The notes below the pieces were generated by a model. That model was not told the DNA's origin and did no database searches. It saw nothing but the letters and a program-made list of their open reading frames with translations. From Sandaracinaceae bacterium (GTDB taxonomy: Bacteria; Myxococcota_A; Polyangia; Polyangiales; Houyiibacteriaceae), in assembly GCA_016706685.1 (NCBI GenBank), contig JADJJE010000007.1, positions 1 through 17,152 of the forward strand: a stretch of DNA of 17,152 nucleotides, written 5' to 3'. The translations under genes and the position numbers were made by a program. Below are positions 1 through 7,821 of this stretch, in pieces (position 1 is the first letter of the stretch; each line of letters starts with the position of its first letter).

Positions 1-868
1 TCCAGCTGCCGACCACCCGGAGGCGGTGCGCAACGCGAACCGGTGCACCTTCGAGGGCAGCGCCTCAGGAACGTGTTGGTGATGACGGGGGTGGCGCGCT
101 CAGGCGACGCCGGTCCGCGCGGCTCCCACGGGATGCCAAAGCGCTCGCGCCCGCAACGGGTGGCAAGCAACCGCTCCCATCGCGCGGCCGGTGCTCCGCG
201 TGCGCTGATCCAGCAGAAGTTGGCGTGGATGGGCTGGCGGTCTCCACTCGCCCGCCAATGCCATCCCCAGCACCCGCTGCGCCGCAGGTGTCAGCTGCAG
301 CTCGTCAGCGCACTCTCTCCCGAACTTCGCCACGAACGGAGTCGTAGTCGGGCGGCGCGAGGCTGGAAGTTTCGTGCCGTAGCGCTGAGTACCAGGCCAC
401 GGTCTCCGCGTAGGCGTTGCCACGCCCGACGGCACGAAGCGGCCTTCCGATGCGAGAGCCGGCGGGTCTCGAACATCTCCGCGTAGACGTGGCGTGCGCC
501 CACCAGAAGGTCTCGGGATCGACGCGAGTAGGAAGCTCTGCCCCGCGTTGTCCCGACCTTTATGGGCCGGTGGAGGTCGCGGACGCCGGAGGGCGCGCGC
601 GGCACCGTCGGGCGCCAGCACGGTTGCCCAGATCTGCGGGATGGGCGATACACGCGGCCGAAGGGGTCGTCGAAGAAGTCCGACTGCGCCGCCACGGCGA
701 CGCTGATGGACCATCGCTGCAGCCAATGCTGCCGCCGAGGAGGCGCGCGCGTCGCGCATCGTGAAAAGCCTCCAGCAGGGGGCAGCCGCCGAGGGAAGCA
801 GACGGGGACGCGGTCTGGCGGCTGGTGGTGTGGATCACAATGCCTCGTGCATGCAGTCTCTGCAGCAT
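1..868 (-). pseudogene. MpaB/DUF2236-family oxygenase, frameshifted
   Basis: Reading across the minus-strand frames reconstructs a protein of the DUF2236 family (ER-bound oxygenase MpaB / rubber oxygenase Lcp catalytic domain), a haem-associated oxygenase group. Visible in order are DDPFGRVYR (about 685-665), IPQIWATVL (about 645-620), LHRPIKG-like (about 580-555), VDPETFWWAHAT then YAEMFET (about 525-470), FVAKFGRECADEL followed by LTPAAQRVL (about 340-270), and RERFGIPW (about 150-130), which resembles the usual end of the domain. The WxHAT motif and the preceding His/Lys-Gly motif are the best family marks. At least four frame changes separate these blocks, so no intact frame exists as written. 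The start near 868 is tentative and the 3' end may lie outside the window. The preceding rhodanese-like gene ends about 30 nt upstream, so the two may be co-transcribed. Substrate unknown. Confidence 0.62.
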
Positions 869-898
869 CCGCGGAGAGCCGCTGCGCTGAAGGCCGGC

Positions 899-1437
899 TC
901 ACGGCAGCGGCGCTGGCAGCGCCGCTCGGACCGCAACATGCGGCCCCAGACCGCGTCGTAGGGTGGACCTGCGTGGCGGCGCTGTCCCCGCACCATGGAG
1001 GCCTGCACGTTTGGCCCGCGAGAGGCCCTGCTCCAAGTTGAAGCCGTTGGCGCGACCGCGGGCGCGCAGCTGCTGGGCGATGTCTCCGCTGCCAGCCCGC
1101 GCGCTGCAATGGGCCACCACGCGGCGTGCGGGGTTGCTGTCCACCACGCTCCAGTCAGGGTGTTCGGGGTCCATCCACACGCCCCGCCGAGTGGCTGACG
1201 TCGAACTCGGCGCCCAAAAGACGGCTGTCATCACCTTTAACTGCGGAGGCGCGCTTCGGGGCGAGCCAGCGCGTGAGGCTCTCGGCGCTCACCCACTGCA
1301 CACCGGGGTACGGCGCGATTACCGCGGACCTCACGGCAGCGGATGCCCGCGCGGTCGTGGTCACGCCGCGAGACGGCCACCAGAGACAGGCCCGGCGCCG
1401 CGGCCACGAGCAGCATCAGCAGGAGCTTGCGCTTCAT
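899..1437 (-). pseudogene. secreted rhodanese-like protein, frameshifted
   Basis: The frame opens at 1437 with a clear signal peptide (MKRKLLLMLLVAAAPGLSLV), implying export. After a frame change the block VQWVSAESLTRWLA appears, then EFDVSHSAG, then MDPEHPDWSVVDSNPARRVV, the Cys loop AHCSARAGSGDIAQQL (Cys codon at 1106-1108), and FNLEQGL. This order matches the rhodanese fold: an entry strand, a D/E-F-x-x-xH-x-x-GA segment, an active-site C-x4-(R/G)-S loop and the FNLEGG segment. VHP near 970 is typical of the C-terminus. Such proteins carry sulfur on the loop Cys or serve as redox or binding modules. At least three indels break the frame. The stop at 899-901 fits the length but is uncertain because the frame there is ambiguous. 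The Cys loop sits in a somewhat degraded context. Confidence 0.6.
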
Positions 1438-1572
1438 CTCACTCGACTATAGCCGCCGGCCGGGCACGAGACAGATATGACGACGATGAACGGAAATGGT
1501 ATTTCTTGTCATGTTTATCAGGAACCACTCCCCGCGCGCTATGCCAGCATCCTCCACCGCAATGGAAAGGCA
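1438..1572. other. divergent intergenic region
   Basis: This 135-bp gap lies between the minus-strand rhodanese-like start and the plus-strand LLM oxidoreductase start. It is clearly more AT-rich than its surroundings, especially about 1470-1530, as expected for a divergent promoter region. I could not fix a convincing -35/-10 pair for either side. GGAAAGG at 1564-1570 is the likely ribosome binding site of the plus-strand gene. Confidence 0.4.
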
Positions 1573-2646
1573 ATGGCGATGAAACTCGGATTCATGGTTG
1601 GTTGCTCGGGCGCTGGTGGAATATTATCGCCAGGGTGAAAGGCCTGGAGCACTGCAGGTGCGTTGGCTGCCAACAGTCTGCCCGTGACTAAGGTGCAAGG
1701 AAACCAGGCGCCTGGGTTACGACTCCGTCTGGACCGCCGAGGCGTGGGGCTCGGTGCGTTCTCGCCGTTGGCTTGGATCGGGGCACAGGCCACCAAGATC
1801 AAGCTTAGCACCGGCATCAGGCAGATCCCCGGGCGCTCGCCGATTAGCACCGCCATGGCGACTGTGACCATGGACGCGCTCAGCAGAGCCGCTTCATCGC
1901 TGGGCCTCCCCAATGGCGGCCTGGTGGTGCGGAGGGCTGGCACGGTCGGGCCAGCAGCCGAGACGCTCACGTGGGTGCGAAATTACGTGACCATCGTGCG
2001 CCAGATCTTCAAGCGCGAAGGCGCCGCTTTCGAGTTCGACGGCGTGATGGATCCTTTGGGAACCGGCAGCGCAATTCAGGGCAAGCCGCTGAAGAGCATC
2101 CTGCAACATGCAACGTCCCCCCATCTACGTGGGCGCGCTGGCGCAGGAGGCGCAAAAGAGCAGGCCGGTGAGCTGTTGGTGACCGCCTCCTGCTGACCAG
2201 CTTCACGGCGGACGACCCCAAGTTCGTGCTCGACAAGCTCAGCGCGGGCTTCTCGCGAAAGTGCGCGGCAAGAGCACTTGGCCGACTTCGGCATCGCCCC
2301 CACGGTCGTGGTGGTCACCTCCGACGACCTCGAGGCTGCGCGCATGCCCTCAAGCAGCAGCTCGGCTTCTGCATCGGCGGCATGGGGTCGAAGACCAAGA
2401 AGCCACGAGGACTTCTTCGCACTCGGGCTTCGAGGGGAAACGGGTACATCCAGAACCTGTGGTTCGCGGGCAAGCGTCAGGAGGCCATCATGGCCGTCAC
2501 CGACGAAGATGGTGGACGCCGTGTACCTGAATGGGCAGCAAAGGTTGCGCATCCGCGACCGGTTTCGCGCGCTGGCGCGAGTCGGCGTGGGCACCATGGT
2601 GGTGAGCTCCATGGACCTGGACGTGCTGCGCTTCATGGCGGGCTGA
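1573..2646 (+). CDS. LLM-class (possibly F420-dependent) oxidoreductase, frameshifted
   Basis: Flavin- or F420-dependent oxidoreductase of the bacterial luciferase-like TIM-barrel family, cytosolic. The start MAMKLGFMVGCSGAGG (1573, or in-frame ATG 1579) is typical of the F420-type subfamily and is preceded by GGAAAGG at 1564-1570. Further blocks recovered in different frames are YDSVWTAEAWGS (about 1712-1750), FSPLAWIGAQATKIKLSTGI and QIPGRSP (1760-1840), a degraded GGRFILGLG-like region (about 1880-1910), YVTIVRQIF (about 1984-2010), GKPLKSIL (about 2080-2102), PIYVGAL (about 2120), FTADDPKFVLDKLSAGF (about 2205-2250), FGIAPTVVVVTSDDLEAA (2287-2340), LWFAGKRQEAIMAVTDE, and GVGTMVVSSMDLDVLRFMAG before the TGA at 2644. 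Total length of about 357 codons is normal for the family. Roughly eight or more indels interrupt it, so no full frame exists as written. Substrate cannot be read from the sequence; F420 rather than FMN is an inference from subfamily resemblance. Confidence 0.75.
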
Positions 2647-2782
2647 ACGCCGGTAGCCTACGCTCGCTCGCGAGGGCGCAGGAAGTGTCTCTCGGCGTCC
2701 CGCGGGCAACGGAAGCACCAAGCATCAGCAGGTCGGCTGAAAGTTCACCAACCCCGCGCGGGGCGCAAGCCAGAGGGGCTTC
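2647..2782 (+). other. intergenic region before the MoxR operon
   Basis: A 136-bp gap between the LLM oxidoreductase stop and the inferred MoxR start. It should carry the operon's promoter unless transcription reads through from upstream. I see no convincing terminator with a T-run and no strong promoter match. It ends in the ribosome binding site listed separately. Confidence 0.35.
2772..2777 (+). promoter_or_regulatory. ribosome binding site for the MoxR gene
   Basis: AGAGGG lies 5 nt upstream of the GTG at 2783. It decides the start: after one small frame correction the GTG leads directly into the conserved N-terminal part of the ATPase. Confidence 0.5.
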
Positions 2783-4314
2783 GTGGCGGAGCTCTGCGGG
2801 AGCCACTGGGCGATGCGGTGGTGGAGCCACAAATCGGGGGCACAGGCGGCGTGGCGCTCGACGAAGCTCGCGAGGCCTGCTTCTGGATCGTCAACCACGC
2901 GATCATCAGGCCCTTCTACGACATCGAGTACAACACCGGAAGCCCCCAAGGTGTTTCGCTTCGGCGACTCGAAGGTGGAGGTATCGCTGCCCACGTCGCA
3001 GGGCTACCGAGGCTACGCGATGATGCCGCTACTCAACCTGGCCGTGCGGCGGCGCTACCTCTTGGTGGGCGGCCCCGGGCGCGGCTCAAGACGGTGATCG
3101 CCACGCTGCTGGGCATCCTCCTCCGGCTACAACCTGACCGAGGTGAAGCAGGGCATCCAGCACGGCCGGCCGCAGATGACCATCGCTGACCTGCTGGGGA
3201 GCCCGCTGCCCAACACCGCGATCAACACCGCGCGCTTCCAAGACATCCAGATCGCGTGGCGTCGCTGGCTGGGCATGCGCGTCAAGATCATCCGACGAGT
3301 ACAACCGCATCCCCACGCGCGCGCGGTCCCGCGCTGCTCACGGTCATGGCGGACAACTACGCCGTGAGTCTACGACCAGATCTACGAGTGCCCGCCGGCC
3401 GCCTGGTTCCCTCACGGCCAACGACGACGCGGGTGGCGGCACCTACCAGGTCATCGAGGCCCTGCGCGACCCGTCGACGTGGTGGTGAAGGCGCTGCACT
3501 TCAACACGCGCTTCCTGGACGGGCTGCTCACGCGCATCCAAGAGGGGGCGTGGCCCCGCGGGCATGGTGCCGCCCGAGATCGTCTTCACGCAGGCCGGGC
3601 TGGACCGCCTACTCGAAGGGGATCCGCGCCGTGCGCGTGCCCCTCGCGCTGCCGCGCCGGCTGCGAGTTCTTCACGAGGGGGTTCGAGTTCTTCGAGGCG
3701 GGCGGACGGCGGCTCCGAGTACATGACCAAGGACACGCATGAAGGTGGCCGGCGTGCCCTCAACAGCTTCGCCGACTGCCCGGGCGGCAAGGACACGCAG
3801 CTGGACCTGAACGCGCAGACGCAGAACGGGCTCTCCGTGCGCGCGCTCGCGGCCATGCTGGTGTTCATCAAGGCCGCGGCGTACTTCCGCGGCAACGCCG
3901 AGCGGAGGGTTCGAGGACGTGCGCCGGGTGCTGCCCTTCGTGCTGCACGGACCGGCTCGCGCAGAACCGCGGCGCGGCCTTCTTCGACCAAGGCGGCGGC
4001 GGCTCGCTGCGCCTGGACCAGGTGAGCTGGATCCGCGGGCTATTCGAGCACGGCCTGCCAGACCTACGACCGCCTGGGCCGGGACACCGAGGACACCGTC
4101 ACCACGCTCATGGAGAGCTCGGAAACCGAGTCCGGGGCCTCGACGGGGTGGAGCTGCCCGAGGTGGAGCAGCCCTCGACGCCATCGAGGCGCCAGCTGCG
4201 CAGCATCGAGGCGGGCGGCAAGCTCTACGGCCCATGTTCGACGACATCCTGGCGCTGAAGTACCTGCACCGGCGCTACACCAACTACCGCGTCTGGCTGC
4301 GGAGCCGCGCGTGA
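2783..4314 (+). CDS. MoxR-family AAA+ ATPase, frameshifted
   Basis: AAA+ ATPase of the MoxR group; these act as ATP-driven chaperones that assemble or activate partner complexes, usually with a vWA protein. Blocks across frames: DEAREACFWIVNHAIIRPFYDIEYNTG (about 2858-2940), VFRFGDSKVEVSLP, YLLVGGPGRGKT (Walker A, 3056-3093), GYNLTEVKQGIQHGRPQM, VKIIDEYNRIPTRT (Walker B, 3281-3320), AAWFLTANDDAGGGTYQ (sensor 1, about 3400-3450), FLDGLLTRIQEG, FTQAGLDRLLEGIRAVRVP, then the helical lid region. A C-terminal tail follows (VELPEVEQ, IEAGGKLYGPMFDDILALKYLHRRYTNYRVW). The GTG start at 2783 gives about 510 codons, longer than a minimal MoxR (about 320-350) because of N- and C-terminal extensions. Two extra bases at 3086-3087 split Walker A and one extra C near 3293 splits Walker B; about eight indels in all. 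The stop overlaps the next gene's GTG (GTGA, 4311-4314). Confidence 0.85.
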
Positions 4315-5298
4315 GCGAGGCCGCTGCGTCGGCGTTCCATGCCGCGCTCGCGGCGCGCCGTCACTACCTGAACGCGGTCTTTCGCCAGGACAGGCCGGGC
4401 GTGGACCCCGACATGTTCCTGCACCACCTGGGCGGCGTGGTGGGCCCGCTGGTGGACACCCTTTCGGGCGGCGACACCGAGCGCGCCGAGGACCTGACCA
4501 CCGCGCTCTACCGCCTGAGCCTGCGGGCCCATCGTCAGGGCCTCTTGGGCGGGGACTCGCCCAGCCGCGCCATCGCGCGGGCGTTCGCATCCACGCTGCC
4601 GGTGCTGCTCGCGGTGTTCCCCGAGCGCGCGCGCGACCTCTCGCTGGCCGTCTGCAACGCGGCGCTGCGTCTCGAGCGCTTGGACGCTCAGCGCCGACCG
4701 CTGGCTGGGCGGCATGGAGTCGCTGGGGCCTTCGTGCGCCGATGTGGACGCGCTGTTCGCGCTGGGGCTGGTGCTGGCGTGGCGCGAAGGCGCAGCCCGA
4801 GTTCCGTGCTGCGGCGCGCGAGCGCTTTGAAACTGTCGCCCGTGCTGCGTCGCACCACGCTGGGGTGGAGGCGCTCGGCCCGGACGCCGAGCGACGCTTT
4901 CGCGGCACCGCTGGACACAGGCCCGCTCGGATCCCCGAAGTGGTGGCGCGTGTGGGTGGCTTCGTGGGCTTCGGCGGCATGTTCCGTGACCCGCCGCTGG
5001 TGGTCGCGGCCGAGGGCGGCTCTTCGCGTTCGACTCGCACGCCCCCACCGAGGTCTTTGCCGACGCCTTCGGCGCCACGCTGCGCCCCGTCGCCGAGACC
5101 CCCAGCGACCAGGTGGACGCAGCGCCCTCCCCGGTGGCGCTCAGCGAAAAGGGCGACGTCTCCATGGGCGACGCGAGGGCCCAGCTGCCTCTCCTCGCGC
5201 GGGCGCCAGCAGCCGGCCTATGCGGACGGCGCACTGGTCGTCACGGTGCCCGAGAGCCACTTCGTGTTCGTGGTCGGTCGGAGGCCGCTCCCGCATGA
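4311..5298 (+). CDS. MoxR/vWA operon partner protein, bpX-like, frameshifted
   Basis: Unrecognised by firm homology. It starts at GTG 4311 inside the MoxR stop and, after frame corrections, ends at TGA 5296-5298 overlapping the next ATG, giving about 329 codons. The N-terminal third is helical and Ala/Leu-rich (FHAALAARRHYLNAVFRQD, MFLHHLGGVVGPLVDTL, YRLSLRAHRQGLL). The middle has WLGGMESLGPSCADVDALFALGLVLAWREGAA (about 4704-4790). The C-terminal part has VGGFVGFGGMFRDPPLV (about 4950-5005), then EVFADAFGATLRPVAE (about 5049-5096) and VTVPESHFVFVV (about 5243-5275). The 'WRxGxA ... GFGGxFxxPPxV ... ADxFG' order recalls bpX accessory proteins of MoxR-vWA ternary systems, but this is from memory and untested. 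No signal peptide, membrane span or catalytic motif is seen. About five or six indels interrupt it (near 4683, 4785, 5025, 5200 and 5270). Confidence 0.6.
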
Positions 5299-7195
5299 GC
5301 GCTCCGGCCGCGCTGCCCTCGCTCGAGAGCCTGCGCGAGGCCTGGCTCGCGGCGTGGCCCGAGGCCAGCACCGTGTTCAGCCGCTTCACGCGCCTGCGCT
5401 CGCCCATCTTGTGCATGAGCGCGGACGAGGAGAAGCGCGAGGGCTTAGTGGGCTCGTTCGCGATGATCCGCCTCACCGATCTGTCCGTGGTCATCTCGCT
5501 GCCCCAGATCCAGAACCGCGGCCTCGAGGGCTTCGCGAAGGAGATCCTGGCGCACGAGGTGGGCCACCACGTGCACGCGCCCGGCAACCTGCGCGACCAG
5601 GGCCGCCTGCTGGCGCGCATCCGCCGGCGACCTCGGCGGAGACCTGCACGCCCACGCGCCCATGGCGGCCAACCTGTACGCCGACCTGCTGCTGAACGAC
5701 CGCCTGGCACGCTCCGCCGGGCTGAACATGGCGGGCGTGTACGCAGCCGCTTCGCGTCCCGGACCCGGACCCGCTGTGGACGCTCTACATGCGCACGTAC
5801 GAGCGCCTCTGGGGCCTCAAGACGGGCACGCTCGGGCGCACCGACCTGTCCGCCACCATCGAGCGCGACGCGGACTTGTCGGCGCGCATCGTGCGCATCT
5901 TCCGCTCGAGCTGGCTCGAGGGCGCCAGCTCCTTTGCGCGCATCCTGCGGGTACCTGCTGCAAGCCGCGCGTGACGGAAAGGCACCGCAGCTGGGCGACT
6001 GGCTGGACACCACCATGTCGCACGGCGGTGACCAGATCCCGGATGGCCTCGTGGAGGACGAGGCGTTCGGCGGCAAGACCGAGGGGCGGCATGCCGGTGC
6101 ACCCGAGCGAAGACCCCAGCATCGCAGGCGACGCGAGTGGAGCGGGCGGCGCCGAAGCCGGCGAAGGCGACGACGACGGCGAGGAGGCGAGGGCGAGGGC
6201 GAGGACGGGAAGCCGACGAGCGGGGCGCACAAGGGGTCCGCGCCCAGGCCCTGGTGGCGTGTCGAAGGGCGGTGCGGGCCTGCCCGACCGCCGGCCGATG
6301 ACGCGCAGCCCCGCCGAGTACGTGGACATCATGAAGGCGCTCGCCGTGAAGCGAGACCCGCGTGACGTGGTCATCCACTACTACAAGGAGCTTGCCCGCG
6401 GGCGCCTGATACCCTTCCCCCGCCGAGCTGCAGACGCGCGCCGGCGACCCGCTGCCCGAGGGCTCGAGCGTGGGAGCCGGGGTCGTCGCTCGAGCGCATC
6501 GACTGGGGTGCAGACGCTGCTGCGCAGCCCCGTGGTCATCCCGGGCGTCAGCACCGTGGAGCGCAGCTATGGCGTCACCGACGGCGGCGAGCCTGAGCGC
6601 AAGCCACCGGACCTCTACGTGGGCGTGGACTGCTCGGGGTCCATGGCCAACCCGGCTCAGCGCCTGAGCTACCCGGCGCTGGCGGGCACCGTCATCCTCT
6701 TGAGCGCCCTGCGCGCCGCGGCGCGCGCCATGGTGTGCCTGTCGGGCGAGTGGCATGGCCAGGGCACCTTCCGCGAGACCCCCGGCTTCGTGCGCGACGA
6801 GCGCGTGTTGTTGGGCACGCTCACCGACTACCTGGGGACCGGCTGCTCGTTCGGGCTGCCGCGCGCTCCAGCAGACGTTCGTGGTGCCCGGCCCGTTCGT
6901 GCGAAAGACACACATCCTGATCGTGTCGGACAGCGATCTGTTTCGCGAGATCGACGGAACGGTGGGGGCTGGGACACCCTCGCGCAGGCCGTGAAGAACG
7001 CGGGCGGCGGGGCCACCGCGGCGCTCAACCTGTCCACGCAGACCGCTGGGTACGAGCCCTTCCTGGCGAAGCTGCGGGCGGCCGGGGTGGAGCCGCACGC
7101 GGTGTCGAACGAGGCACAGCTGGTGGAGTTCGCGCGCGTTCGCCCGCAAGACCTACTCGAAGGAGCCCGAAGCGCGGGCAGGAAGACGGGCATGA
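5295..7195 (+). CDS. HExxH metallopeptidase-like / vWA domain fusion protein, frameshifted
   Basis: Large vWA partner of the MoxR ATPase, about 634 codons. It starts at ATG 5295 within the previous stop (ATGA). The N-terminal 110 residues stay in frame and contain ILAHEVGHHVH, a zinc-binding HExxH (H87, E88, H91; 5553-5567), followed after a shift by MAANLYADLLLNDRLARSAGLN, where gluzincin-like families often place a third acidic ligand. A low-complexity acidic Gly/Glu/Asp linker follows (about 6110-6230), then MTRSPAEYVDIMKALAVKRDPRDVVIHYYKELARGRLIPFP. The vWA domain contains the MIDAS motif DCSGSMANP (DxSxS, 6628-6651), SYPALAGTVILLSALRAAARAMVCLSG, DYLGTGCSFGLP and THILIVSDSDLFREIDG (about 6907-6955), ending RKTYSKEPEARAG. 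At least seven indels break it (near 5628, 5752, 5950, 6085, 6190, 6240, 6420 and 6870). The MIDAS and HExxH are intact. The protein has no signal peptide, so a cytosolic role is likely. Confidence 0.8.
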
Positions 7196-7820
7196 GCAGC
7201 ACCACCACTAGCCACCTATCGGTCGAGCGGCTGTGTCGCCGCCTGAGCGCCATCCCCAGCGTGTTCGTCGAGGCTCCGCGCGAGGGCCGGCGCCGCTGGT
7301 CACCCACGCCATCTTGCACGACATGGTGCTGGTGCAGAGCGACGCGCCGCCTTCGGACGCGCTCCTCGGGCTCTTTCGCAAGAGCCCCGCGGCCAAGAAG
7401 CCCAAGAAGGGCGCCAATGACACCGCGCCCGCGCAGCGGAACTTCCTGGGCCGAGTGCTGGCCTGGCTGCTCATGGACGAGGCCTTCCGTGGCCTCGCCG
7501 CCGCGCGCCTCGAGCTGGCCGTCACGGAGTCCATGACGGTGCTGGAGGTGGTGGCGGCGCGGCAGTTCCTGGACGACGCCGACCGCCGCGAGGAGCTCGT
7601 GCGCCTGGTGCTACGCCACCTCGAGCTGGCCCCCGAGGGCGAGGCGCCGGCCGACGCCGAGGACCGCCTGAGCGCGCTCGACAGCGTGCGTCGCGTGCGC
7701 CTGCTGCAAGAGGCCCGCGCCGCCGAAGACGCGCGCCGCAAGCGCGAGGCCGAGCTGGCCGCCGAGCTGGCGAAGAAGCAAGCCGAAGAGCAGGCGGCTC
7801 GCTACGACAGGGAGTATTGA
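7192..7820 (+). CDS. small MoxR/vWA-associated protein with charged helical tail, frameshifted
   Basis: Starts at ATG 7192 overlapping the vWA stop (ATGA 7192-7195) and ends at TGA 7818-7820, about 209 codons. The N-terminus reads MSSTTTSHLSVERLCRRLSA then IPSVFVEAPR; one or two indels at about 7280-7300 move the frame to LVTHAILHDMVLVQ. The middle holds NFLGRVLAWLLMDEAFRGLA, then FLDDADRREELVRLVLRHLEL, GEAPADAEDRLSALDS and a long charged Ala/Glu/Arg helix to the end (about residues 165-209) that is probably coiled coil. The 'RREELVRLxL ... GEAxxxAxDRLxxLDS' pattern looks like a recurring accessory protein of MoxR-vWA loci, but I cannot name it. No catalytic motif, signal or membrane span is visible. 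Position between the vWA protein and the ligase suggests a structural adaptor in the same complex. Confidence 0.65.
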
Positions 7821-7821
7821 G

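Noticed and set aside
1437..1472. A TATAGT -10-like hexamer (minus strand, 1451-1446) ahead of the rhodanese-like gene
   Set aside because: No acceptable -35 at 16-18 nt, and it would place the transcript start almost on the ATG.
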